From contig JAIPAE010000014.1 in assembly GCA_021740245.1 (NCBI GenBank), positions 1-34,927 of the forward strand: a stretch of 34,927 bases of DNA, written 5' to 3'. Positions 18,641 through 27,235 of the stretch are shown piece by piece; position 1 is the stretch's first letter; every line of letters begins with the position of its first letter. Source of the DNA: Bacteroidales bacterium (GTDB lineage: Bacteria; Bacteroidota; Bacteroidia; Bacteroidales; PWNQ01). The translations under genes and the position numbers were made by a program. Below the pieces are notes generated by a model. The model was not told the origin of the DNA. It did not search any database and was given only the letters and a program-made list of their open reading frames with translations.

Positions 18641-19180
18641 ATGGCACGACCAAAACGAAGACGTAAAATGAGTAATCCTCCCAATGTGCGGGGGTTCAGG
18701 CCGTTCGGAGCGTCAAATGTTGGCGGTAATCCGGTAGAACTTTTATATGAGGAATTTGAGGCATTACGGCTTGCTGATTATGAGAAATTATCACAGGTTG
18801 AAGCAGCAGAGATTATGGAAGTGTCCAGGCCTACATTTACCAGGATTTACGATCGTGCGCTGAAGAAAATTGCTCAGGCATTAAATGAAACGCGTTCTTT
18901 CATCATTGAAGGAGGAAATATATATTTTGATGATCAATGGTATCGATGTAATTATTGTCATTCGGTATACAAATCCAGTAAGGGAAGACAGAAACATTGT
19001 GCTGTTTGTAGTTCAGCAGATATCGAACATATCAATTCTACGGTCGAAGATTCATTAGAAGCTAAAAAACAATGTATTTGTGACGAATGTGGACGCATCA
19101 TTAATGCAGAAAATGGAACACCGTGTCGAGAAATCAAATGCCCTGATTGTGGTGGCATTTTACGAAAGGAATATGTATGA
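18641..19180 (+). CDS. DUF134 family HTH DNA-binding protein with C-terminal zinc-ribbon-like extension
   Basis: MARPKRRRKMSNPP..FRPFG...LLYEEFEALRLADYEKLSQVEAAEIMEVSRPTFTRIYDRALKKIAQAL typical of DUF134; cysteine pairs CNYC..CAVC..CICDEC..CPDC. Confidence 0.9.
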   Translation: MARPKRRRKMSNPPNVRGFRPFGASNVGGNPVELLYEEFEALRLADYEKLSQVEAAEIMEVSRPTFTRIYDRALKKIAQALNETRSFIIEGGNIYFDDQWYRCNYCHSVYKSSKGRQKHCAVCSSADIEHINSTVEDSLEAKKQCICDECGRIINAENGTPCREIKCPDCGGILRKEYV

Positions 19181-19494
19181 AAGTAGCAGTAGCTGTCAAA
19201 GAAACCCGCCTGATCGGAGCGTTGGAATATCATTTCGGAAAATCTCCGTATTTTGCTATTATTGATGAACTGGAGAACATTGAATTTATCACAAATAAAT
19301 TTGCAAAAGAACCGGCTGCAAAAGGGGTAATGACGGCAAATCAACTGGCAGAAAGAGGAGTGACCAAAGTATATGCAGGGGAGTTTGGAATAAAAGTAAA
19401 AACCACATTGGATGTTTTGGGAATCGAAATGCAACATGCTGATGTACATAAAAAAACATTAAAAGAATTCATACAAACACAATTAAAATACTGA
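19177..19494 (+). CDS. NifB/NifX-type (dinitrogenase iron-molybdenum cofactor biosynthesis) domain protein
   Basis: KVAVAVKETRL...HFGKSPYFAIID...ANQLAERGVTKVYAGEFGIKVKTTLDVLGIEM. ORF track starts at 19147; the ATG at 19177 (ATGA overlap with DUF134 stop) fits better. Confidence 0.85.
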   Translation: MKVAVAVKETRLIGALEYHFGKSPYFAIIDELENIEFITNKFAKEPAAKGVMTANQLAERGVTKVYAGEFGIKVKTTLDVLGIEMQHADVHKKTLKEFIQTQLKY

Positions 19495-19498
19495 TCAT

Positions 19499-19972
19499 AT
19501 GCCAAATAAAGATGGAAAAGGCCTCGCAGGAAGGGGAGGACAAGGCAGAAGAAACGGAAACCGAAAGGGAGCTCACCGTCAACAGGGAGGGCAAGCAAGA
19601 GGTTACGGACGGCCAGAAGCAGGAAAACAACGGCCTGGTAAAGGTATTAATAAAGGAATAATTGCCGTTAGCGCTGAAGGAAATTCAAAAAACAGTCTTT
19701 TTGACTTAAGATTTGGACGTTGCAATTTCTTCATGCTTTTTAATCCAGAAAGCAGGGATATTTCATTCCTGCCCAATCCCGGGAAAGAAGCATCTGGTGG
19801 AGCGGGTCCGATAGCTGCTGAATTACTGGCCAACCATGGAGTGACTAAGGTATTCTCTGGTGATTTTGGACCAAAAGCTGCTGATGCTCTGAAAGCTATG
19901 GATATAGAAATGGTTGTATTACAGACAAAAGGCGAAAGCCTGGAATCATTAATCCATAAATTAAACAATTAA
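19499..19972 (+). CDS. Gly/Arg/Gln-rich N-terminal region fused to NifX-type domain
   Basis: GRGGQGRRNGNRKGAHRQQGGQARGYGRPEAGKQRPGKG then GIIAVSAEG...FDLRFGRCNFFMLFN...AELLANHGVTKVFSGDFGPKAADALKAMDIEM. Confidence 0.85.
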   Translation: MPNKDGKGLAGRGGQGRRNGNRKGAHRQQGGQARGYGRPEAGKQRPGKGINKGIIAVSAEGNSKNSLFDLRFGRCNFFMLFNPESRDISFLPNPGKEASGGAGPIAAELLANHGVTKVFSGDFGPKAADALKAMDIEMVVLQTKGESLESLIHKLNN

Positions 19973-19984
19973 AACAATAAAGCT

Positions 19985-20224
19985 ATGCCTAATTATGACA
20001 GAACCGGGCCAACTGGATCAGGCCCTATGACTGGAAGGCAAATGGGCCGTTGCAATCCTGCAAACAAAGGCCTGACTCGTGATGAATTACCGGAAGGAAA
20101 TTTTCCGAATGAAGACCAACCAGTTCGCGGAATCGGCCTCGGCAGAGGGTTTGCCCGCAGATGCGGTTTTGGAAAAGGCCGCGGATTAGCACGGGGTAAC
20201 CGCTTTGGTAATCGAAACTGGTAA
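19985..20224 (+). CDS. DUF5320-like small Gly/Arg-rich protein
   Basis: MPNYDRTGPTGSGPMTGRQMGRCNPAN...GRGFARRCGFGKGRGLARGNRFG. Confidence 0.75.
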   Translation: MPNYDRTGPTGSGPMTGRQMGRCNPANKGLTRDELPEGNFPNEDQPVRGIGLGRGFARRCGFGKGRGLARGNRFGNRNW

Positions 20225-20233
20225 AATGAATCT

Positions 20234-20255
20234 GTAGCCGGGTTATCCCGGCTAC
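20234..20255 (+). other. Intra-operon stem-loop
   Basis: GTAGCCGGG-TTAT-CCCGGCTAC: perfect 9-bp stem, 4-nt loop, no T-tract follows. Confidence 0.75.
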
Positions 20256-20275
20256 TTAATCAAAAAACAAAAAAC

Positions 20276-20611
20276 ATGAAAAAAATAGCCGTACCGACTA
20301 TTAATGGAAATTTATGCACCCACTTTGGGCATTGTCAAAAGTTTGCCATTATCACTGTTGAAAATGATAAGATTGTAAAAGAAGAAATGGCGGAACCGCC
20401 GGTGCATCAACCTGGTGTTTATCCCAGGTGGTTGCATGAGCTGGGTGTAAGTGAGATTATTGCCGGAGGAATGGGACAAAAAGCAAAGGTCATATTTGAT
20501 CAGAATGATATCAGAGTTAATGTTGGAGTAGAAAGCAAACCAGCCAGACTAGCTGTTAATGAACTATTGCAAAATGAGCTGGAAACAGGTTCCAACCGGT
20601 GTGATCATTAA
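20276..20611 (+). CDS. NifB/NifX-type domain protein
   Basis: KKIAVPTINGNLCTHFGHCQKFAIITVENDKI...WLHELGVSEIIAGGMGQKAKVIFDQNDIRVNVGV. Confidence 0.9.
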   Translation: MKKIAVPTINGNLCTHFGHCQKFAIITVENDKIVKEEMAEPPVHQPGVYPRWLHELGVSEIIAGGMGQKAKVIFDQNDIRVNVGVESKPARLAVNELLQNELETGSNRCDH

Positions 20612-20627
20612 AATTTGATTTTCCGAT

Positions 20628-21506
20628 ATGCCTGATAATTTAAAAATTGCTGTTGCCAGCGGAAAAGGAGGGACAGGCAAAACGACAGTATCTGTTAACT
20701 TGTTTGAATCCGTAAGACGTCAAAATCATCAGGTGACCCTGGCTGATTGTGATGTGGAAGAACCGAATGATCATGTTTTTCTGGATGGGCAGCTTAAACA
20801 TAATGAAATTGTTACAACACCCATCCCCAGTATCAACAAAGATAAATGCGTGTATTGCGGCGATTGTGCGAAAATTTGTACTTTTAATGCCATACTTTTT
20901 GTGAAACCGATTTCTCATATTCAAGTTCTTCCGGACTTGTGTAAGAGTTGCGGAGCCTGCCTGTGGGCTTGTAAATATGATGCTATCACAGAGTATCCGA
21001 AAAAACTTGGGGTTATCAATCATTATGAAGTAAATGGACAATACCTGACAGAGGGAAAACTGGAGATTGGAAGTCCTTTTGCTGTGCCTGTCATTAAAAA
21101 ACTTAAAAAAGAAACTCCTGAAAGTGATATTGTAATTTATGATTCACCACCCGGCACATCCTGTCCGGTGATGGAAACCATAGTGGATGTGGATTTTGTG
21201 GTAGTGGTAACTGAGCCTACCCCTTTTGGCCTTTCTGATCTTAAGCTAATGGTGGAAACACTAAAAAAAATGAAAAAACAAGCCGGTGTGGTCATAAACA
21301 GAAGTACTAACAACAGTCAGACCTTATATGGTTACCTTGAGCAGGAAAGCCTTCCTGTTTTAATGGAAATTCCTTTCGACAGAAAGCTGGCTGCTCAGTA
21401 TTCCAATGGTAAATTGTTTACTGATATGGAAGGGGATTATGAAAATAAGTTCTATAGTTTGTTTGAACGTATTCGGGAAGCGCTGAAAAAAGAAGTCAAC
21501 GAATGA
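20628..21506 (+). CDS. MinD/ParA-superfamily ATPase with inserted 2[4Fe-4S] ferredoxin domain
   Basis: Deviant Walker A SGKGGTGKTT; CVYCGDCAKICTFNAI and CKSCGACLWACKYDAI; DSPPGTSCPV. Confidence 0.93.
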   Translation: MPDNLKIAVASGKGGTGKTTVSVNLFESVRRQNHQVTLADCDVEEPNDHVFLDGQLKHNEIVTTPIPSINKDKCVYCGDCAKICTFNAILFVKPISHIQVLPDLCKSCGACLWACKYDAITEYPKKLGVINHYEVNGQYLTEGKLEIGSPFAVPVIKKLKKETPESDIVIYDSPPGTSCPVMETIVDVDFVVVVTEPTPFGLSDLKLMVETLKKMKKQAGVVINRSTNNSQTLYGYLEQESLPVLMEIPFDRKLAAQYSNGKLFTDMEGDYENKFYSLFERIREALKKEVNE

Positions 21507-22387
21507 AACAAATAACTATTATTAGCGGAAAAGGAGGCACAGGAAAAACAAGCCTCACAGCAGCACTTGCCTCAAAAATGCAAAATACCATATTTACTGA
21601 TTGCGATGTTGATGCGGCTGATTTATATCTTTTGTTAACGCCTGAAGTAAAGCAGAGACATACCTTTCCCGGTGGACAGACCGTACAGATAAATCAGCAA
21701 AAATGTACCTCCTGCGGTATTTGTCAATCGCTTTGCCGGTTTGATGCGATACAAAAAAAGGATGATGTGTATAGCATTATAGATCATCACTGCGAGGGAT
21801 GTAAGCTTTGCATGCATGCCTGTCCTGAGAGTGCAATTGATATGCTGAAATCAGAGAGCAGCGAATGGTATGAGTCAGATACACGCTTTGGGCCGATGAT
21901 CCATGCCCGTCTGGGTATAGGAGAAGATCTATCCGGAAAGCTTGTATCTAAGCTCCGCGAGCAAGCCCGGGAAAAAGCTAAAGAATTAAAGGCTGATTAT
22001 ATCCTTACGGATGGACCCCCTGGTGTTGGTTGTCCTGTTATTGCTTCCATTACAGGAACTGACCTTGGACTTGTTATTACAGAACCCACCATGTCAGGAC
22101 TCAGTGATCTGAAAAGAGTGAGAGAACTGGCCATGCAATTTAATCTCCCCTTAAAAGTGATTATTAATAAATCAGATATCAATCCGGAAATGGCAAAGAA
22201 AATTGAAGAATATTGTTCTGAACATCAGGTGGAAGTCCTGGCGCATATTCCTTATGATAAAGTTTTTCTTGATGCCATGATACAACAAAAGACATTACCG
22301 GAATTTGCCCCTGAGCATGATCTGAATAAGATACTGGAAACTATTCATCAGTCCATCATAACGCATGCGACCGAAAAGCAGGTATAG
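21503..22387 (+). CDS. MinD/ParA-superfamily ATPase with inserted 2[4Fe-4S] ferredoxin domain (paralogue of the preceding gene)
   Basis: SGKGGTGKTS; CTSCGICQSLCRFDAI and CEGCKLCMHACPESAI; DGPPGVGCPVIAS; ATGA overlap with upstream gene. Confidence 0.93.
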   Translation: MKQITIISGKGGTGKTSLTAALASKMQNTIFTDCDVDAADLYLLLTPEVKQRHTFPGGQTVQINQQKCTSCGICQSLCRFDAIQKKDDVYSIIDHHCEGCKLCMHACPESAIDMLKSESSEWYESDTRFGPMIHARLGIGEDLSGKLVSKLREQAREKAKELKADYILTDGPPGVGCPVIASITGTDLGLVITEPTMSGLSDLKRVRELAMQFNLPLKVIINKSDINPEMAKKIEEYCSEHQVEVLAHIPYDKVFLDAMIQQKTLPEFAPEHDLNKILETIHQSIITHATEKQV

Positions 22388-22412
22388 CAATCCCAACATA
22401 TTATTCAAAAAG

Positions 22413-24458
22413 TTATTTATCAAATAGCCTGTAATCCATATTCTTAAGTCGTTTCTCAAGTTCCATGATTTCATCCCGAAAATGAGCTGCATCAATAAAA
22501 TCCAGTTCTTTTACCGCATCTTCCATTTTCTTTTTGGTTTCCTTGATAGATTTTTCCAGTTGTTCCCGGCTCATATATTCTACAACAGGATCAGCGGCCA
22601 CACTTTCTTTGGCCGGTCCTGCATAAGCTTTCACTTTTTCACCGTTAATATCGATCACGGCAGTTTGTCCCAGTATATTACTTTCCGTTTTCTTCAGTGG
22701 CTGAGGTGTGATATTGTGTTCCTGATTGAATTTGACCTGCTTTTCTCTTCTTCTATCTGTCTCGTCAATTGTTCGTTGCATGGAATCCGTAATTTTATCG
22801 GCATACATGATCACCTTCGATTTAATGTTCCTGGCCGCTCGCCCGGCTGTTTGAGTGAGTGAGGTTTCAGACCGCAGAAATCCTTCTTTATCAGCATCCA
22901 GTATAGCAACAAGAGATACTTCCGGAAGATCAAGACCTTCGCGAAGCAGGTTGACTCCAACCAAAACATCAAATTCACCCGTTCTAAGGCCACGAAGTAT
23001 TTCAACACGTTCAAGCGTATCGATATCTGAATGAATATATCGTGTTTTTACATTAATGCCCAACAAATAGTCAGTCAGCTCCTCGGCCATACGCTTTGTC
23101 AGTGTTGTCACCAATACTCTTTCCTGTCTGTTAACTACCTGACGCACCTCTTCCAGCAGGTCATCAATTTGGTTTGCACTGGGTTTCACGATAACAGGCG
23201 GGTCAAGCAAGCCTGTAGGGCGTACAACCTGCTCTACTAAAACACCCTCAGATTGTTGAATTTCATAATCGCTGGGAGTGGCACTCACAAAAATAGTCTG
23301 ATTCACCAACCCCATAAACTCGTCAAACTTTAATGGTCTGTTGTCCAATGCTGCCGGAAGCCGGAAGCCATATTCCACCAGGTTTTCCTTCCGTGAACGG
23401 TCTCCTCCATACATAGCATGTAACTGTGGAATAGTAACATGGCTTTCATCAATAACCGTTAGAAAATCATCCGGAAAATAGTCTAGCAAACAAAACGGCC
23501 TTGTCCCAGGCTGACGTCCATCAAAATAACGGGAATAATTCTCTATTCCACTGCAGTAACCCAGTTCCCGCATCATTTCAACATCATAGGTTACACGGTC
23601 ATCCAGGCGTTTGGCTTCCAGGTTCTTGCCTATTTCCTGAAAATACTGAACCTGCTCTCCCAAATCTAACTGTATCTTTGTTAACGATTGATTCATCCTG
23701 TCTTGAGAGGTAACAAAAATATTAGCCGGGTAAATAATAGCTTCATCCAGCTCCTCAAGCACTTTACCGGTTTCCGGTATAAACGATTCCAACGCTTCAA
23801 TTTCATCATCCCAGAACAAGATGCGGTAAGCATACTCATCCGAATAGGCCGGATAGATTTCTACTGTATCACCGGAAACCCTGAAAGTGCCACGCTGAAA
23901 TTCAGCTTCAGTACGGCTGTATAAGCTTGTGACAAACTGATGCAACAGTTTGTTTCGTGGAATAACATCGCCTTTATGAAGATGTATCACGTTTTTGTTG
24001 AATTCTTCAGGATTCCCTATGCCGTATATGCATGAAACAGAGGAAACGACAATTACATCACGGCGACCGGATAACAGGGAAGAGGTAGCGCTTAGTCTTA
24101 ACTTTTCAATCTCTTCATTGATGGACAGGTCCTTTTCAATATAGGTATTGGATACAGGAATATAAGCCTCCGGCTGGTAATAATCATAATATGATACAAA
24201 ATATTCAACAGCATTGTTGGGAAAAAACTGCTTAAACTCACCATAAAGCTGGGCTGCCAGGGTTTTGTTATGGCTTAGCACAAGTGTGGGGCGTTCCACC
24301 TCCTGAATGACATTTGCAATGGTAAATGTTTTGCCGGAGCCGGTAACGCCAAGCAAAACCTGAGATGTATCACCGCGAATGATACCTTCACTAAGTTGTG
24401 TGATCGCTTCAGGCTGATCGCCTGTTGGCTTATAGTCTGATATGAGTTCAAAGTTCAT
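22413..24458 (-). CDS. uvrB: Excinuclease ABC subunit UvrB
   Basis: [79 protein letters not shown]-terminal UVR motif. Confidence 0.98.
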   Translation of the reverse strand: MNFELISDYKPTGDQPEAITQLSEGIIRGDTSQVLLGVTGSGKTFTIANVIQEVERPTLVLSHNKTLAAQLYGEFKQFFPNNAVEYFVSYYDYYQPEAYIPVSNTYIEKDLSINEEIEKLRLSATSSLLSGRRDVIVVSSVSCIYGIGNPEEFNKNVIHLHKGDVIPRNKLLHQFVTSLYSRTEAEFQRGTFRVSGDTVEIYPAYSDEYAYRILFWDDEIEALESFIPETGKVLEELDEAIIYPANIFVTSQDRMNQSLTKIQLDLGEQVQYFQEIGKNLEAKRLDDRVTYDVEMMRELGYCSGIENYSRYFDGRQPGTRPFCLLDYFPDDFLTVIDESHVTIPQLHAMYGGDRSRKENLVEYGFRLPAALDNRPLKFDEFMGLVNQTIFVSATPSDYEIQQSEGVLVEQVVRPTGLLDPPVIVKPSANQIDDLLEEVRQVVNRQERVLVTTLTKRMAEELTDYLLGINVKTRYIHSDIDTLERVEILRGLRTGEFDVLVGVNLLREGLDLPEVSLVAILDADKEGFLRSETSLTQTAGRAARNIKSKVIMYADKITDSMQRTIDETDRRREKQVKFNQEHNITPQPLKKTESNILGQTAVIDINGEKVKAYAGPAKESVAADPVVEYMSREQLEKSIKETKKKMEDAVKELDFIDAAHFRDEIMELEKRLKNMDYRLFDK

Positions 24459-25600
24459 TAGTTGTTCCTGATTTTTATGTTCGTTATCACGGGGTAATGA
24501 TCAGAATATCTTTTTAAAGCGGCATGAGTATTGGCAGATTCCAATACCTTATCATGAAAAATGTAATCAATACGCGAAGCAGGAAATTTACCTTCATAAG
24601 TTTTACTTTTTCCTGAACCACTTTCACGGTAAGCATCTTCCAGTTCTTTATTTACCTGTCCGTATGCAAACCCCGTGGGTGTCTCATTAAAATCGCCACA
24701 GACAACAACCGGGTGTGGACTGTCCTGGATATGCTTTCGCAATATTTTACTTTGATATGATCTTCCTTCATATGCATTTTTTAGTTTTCGGATCAGACTG
24801 ATGGAGTTATTTTTGATTTTCCGGTTATACTCCATGTTATTAAAGTCAGGGCTTTCTGTAAATAAAACATGTTCTTTGGTTAAATAGTTTGATTGTAAAT
24901 GAACGCTGTATACACGTACTGTATCTTCCGGGAAAACAATATCAGAATAAATAAAATAGGTTCGTTCCCGTCCGTGCCAATTCATTTGTTCAAAACCATA
25001 CCTGATAATGGGAAATCTGCTGAACAGGCCAATACACTGTGACTCATCAAAGGTATTGTAGTATTTTTTCAGGTAGTAATGTTCTAAACCGGTTTTATTG
25101 ATAATTTTTTTTCGGAGTTTACGTTCATCAGGTCCATATGCCAGGTGCTCCTGCAGACAGATAATATCGGGATTTTCTGATTTAAAGAAGTTAACAAATT
25201 GATCCTGAGTCTTTACTTTGGTCTGGGATCGCCAGTCCTGACGAGCATAGGAATGAACATTGTAGGTCATTATTTTATGATAATCCTTCAGCTCATTATC
25301 TGATTTCTTATCTGAAATCTGGGAAAACCGCCCAATTAAGCCGATCCCAATTACAATTGCAGTAAGCGAATACAACATATGTCGCTTGCTGAATATAAGC
25401 CAGTAACCAACAAATAAAAGATTAATAAAAAAAAGTAAGGGGTAGACCAAACCAAAAAATGCCAGAGGCCAAAATGCTTCAGGTGAAATCCATGAAGCCG
25501 TATAAGAAGCCAGCAGTGCAATAAAAGCAATTAAATTCAACAAGAATATCAACCTGTTAATAAAGGAAAGTTTTCTTTTCTTTTTATCTGATGAACCCAC
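24458..25600 (-). CDS. Endonuclease/exonuclease/phosphatase family protein, membrane-anchored
   Basis: Three N-terminal TM segments; [47 protein letters not shown]. One-base TAATG overlap with uvrB start. Confidence 0.9.
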   Translation of the reverse strand: MGSSDKKKRKLSFINRLIFLLNLIAFIALLASYTASWISPEAFWPLAFFGLVYPLLFFINLLFVGYWLIFSKRHMLYSLTAIVIGIGLIGRFSQISDKKSDNELKDYHKIMTYNVHSYARQDWRSQTKVKTQDQFVNFFKSENPDIICLQEHLAYGPDERKLRKKIINKTGLEHYYLKKYYNTFDESQCIGLFSRFPIIRYGFEQMNWHGRERTYFIYSDIVFPEDTVRVYSVHLQSNYLTKEHVLFTESPDFNNMEYNRKIKNNSISLIRKLKNAYEGRSYQSKILRKHIQDSPHPVVVCGDFNETPTGFAYGQVNKELEDAYRESGSGKSKTYEGKFPASRIDYIFHDKVLESANTHAALKRYSDHYPVITNIKIRNN

Positions 25601-25603
25601 GTA

Positions 25604-26371
25604 TTAATCTTTACTTTGTCTGAACAATAACTCTTTTTCTTTTTTTGTCAGGCTTTCGTAACCTGATTTGGATATTTTATCCAGTATCTCATCGATTTGT
25701 TTTTGTTCTTCTATCTTTTTTTTATTATAATCGATATCATCGGCCGGAGGTTTTTCATGTGTTTTCTTTCCTCCTTTTTTTGCTTTCATTCTGGGCGATG
25801 ATGATTTGTTAAACCATTTGAACCACTGGTCTGTTTTATAACCTTTTTGCTGCAAATAGATATATCCAAAACCTGTGGCAGCGCCTAACAGGTGTGCGAA
25901 GTGAGAAACACCTGAATCCAGCGCTTGTACATCTGAACCTGAACTAAAAATATCAAGGATGATTAATCCAATGGCCAGGTATTTAAAAGGAAATGGCCCG
26001 AAAAAAAACAAATTCATCGGAGCGTTGGGCATGTATGTGGCTGATCCGGCAATCAGTGCAAGCGCTCCTCCTGCTAAAGCAGCAATAATCAGTCCGCTAA
26101 CCGGGAAAACGCTTAGTGTGCTGGCAAATAAAGCATATACCACACCAGAAGTAAGCGTGGCAGCTATCCAGATATTTATAAAGCCTTTTTTACTGATGTA
26201 ATCATAAAATAACCGGCCACTGAAGAAAACAAGGTAGGTGTAGTAAATAATAGTAAAAAAACCAGCTTGCACAGTTGTCAAACTGACAGCATAAATAATG
26301 CCCAGCCACACCAGTAGTGTGTATCTGTTGTAAAACCCTTTAAGATTAGTATTTGGAGGAACAGGACGCAT
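25604..26371 (-). CDS. Rhomboid-family membrane protein, probably non-catalytic, with charged C-terminal tail (DUF6576-like)
   Basis: Rhomboid-like TM pattern, SHFAHLLGAATGFGYIYL; Ser motif position reads ALAGG; tail DEILDKISKSGYESLTKKEKELLFRQSKD. Confidence 0.8.
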   Translation of the reverse strand: MRPVPPNTNLKGFYNRYTLLVWLGIIYAVSLTTVQAGFFTIIYYTYLVFFSGRLFYDYISKKGFINIWIAATLTSGVVYALFASTLSVFPVSGLIIAALAGGALALIAGSATYMPNAPMNLFFFGPFPFKYLAIGLIILDIFSSGSDVQALDSGVSHFAHLLGAATGFGYIYLQQKGYKTDQWFKWFNKSSSPRMKAKKGGKKTHEKPPADDIDYNKKKIEEQKQIDEILDKISKSGYESLTKKEKELLFRQSKD

Positions 26372-26375
26372 AGTT

Positions 26376-27221
26376 TTAAAATTGATTTCTGTTCATTTTA
26401 TTTTTCCATAATCGCAACAATCCATAGCCAAAAATCATTCCACCCAGGTGAGCAAAGTGAGCTACATTGTCACCGGGATTGGAAGCAATACCAAGATATA
26501 ATTCCAGCCCGATCAGAAAGATTACTAAATATTTTACTCTGACCGGAATAAGAAAATAAATATAAACCAAAACGTTGGGGAACAGTACACCAAAAGCCAT
26601 TAAAATTCCGTAAACAGCCCCGGATGCTCCAACAGTAGGTGTGTTGATCTTGCCCTGATAAAATTTATCAAGGATTCTGTGGGATTCATCAATTAATGCC
26701 GGGCTTGTAGGATTATCTCTGAATTCACGGATAAATCCTTCAATGTTACCACGATTTATTGAATATAGTCCTTCAAAGTGTTCTCTTATTAAACTTAAAA
26801 ATGCATCTGGCCCGGGAGAACCGGCATAGCTGTCAATAGCATTCTCTATGGAAGAATAATCAATCCAGTTAATCAAAGTATGTAGAAGCGCCGCGCCAAT
26901 ACCTGTCACCATAAAATAAATCAGGAACCGCTGAGAGCCCCAAACATTTTCCAGAGCATAACCAAACATCCACATGGCAAACATGTTGAAAAATAAATGG
27001 CCAAAACTCCCGTGCATAAACATATGCGTCACATACTGATAAGGACTGAAGTCCTGGGAACCAGGATAATGAAGAGCCAGTGAATTTGTCAGGTCAATTC
27101 CAAACGCACTTCTTGACAATATATATGTGGCAACAAAAAATAAACCATTCAGGATCAACAAATTTTTGATGACCGGTGGTAGCATAGAAAACCCTCTTGG
27201 GCGAAATTGATTTCCGTTCAT
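26376..27221 (-). CDS. Rhomboid family intramembrane serine protease
   Basis: HMFMHGSFGHLFFNMFAMWMFG, VGASGAVYGILMAFGVLFPN, NVAHFAHLGGMIFGYGL. Confidence 0.93.
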   Translation of the reverse strand: MNGNQFRPRGFSMLPPVIKNLLILNGLFFVATYILSRSAFGIDLTNSLALHYPGSQDFSPYQYVTHMFMHGSFGHLFFNMFAMWMFGYALENVWGSQRFLIYFMVTGIGAALLHTLINWIDYSSIENAIDSYAGSPGPDAFLSLIREHFEGLYSINRGNIEGFIREFRDNPTSPALIDESHRILDKFYQGKINTPTVGASGAVYGILMAFGVLFPNVLVYIYFLIPVRVKYLVIFLIGLELYLGIASNPGDNVAHFAHLGGMIFGYGLLRLWKNKMNRNQF

Positions 27222-27235
27222 AAATCTTCTTTAGT

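Noticed and set aside
18958-19449. 163-aa minus-strand ORF
   Set aside because: Antisense to the DUF134 and NifX genes, Cys/His-rich content mirrors the opposite strand
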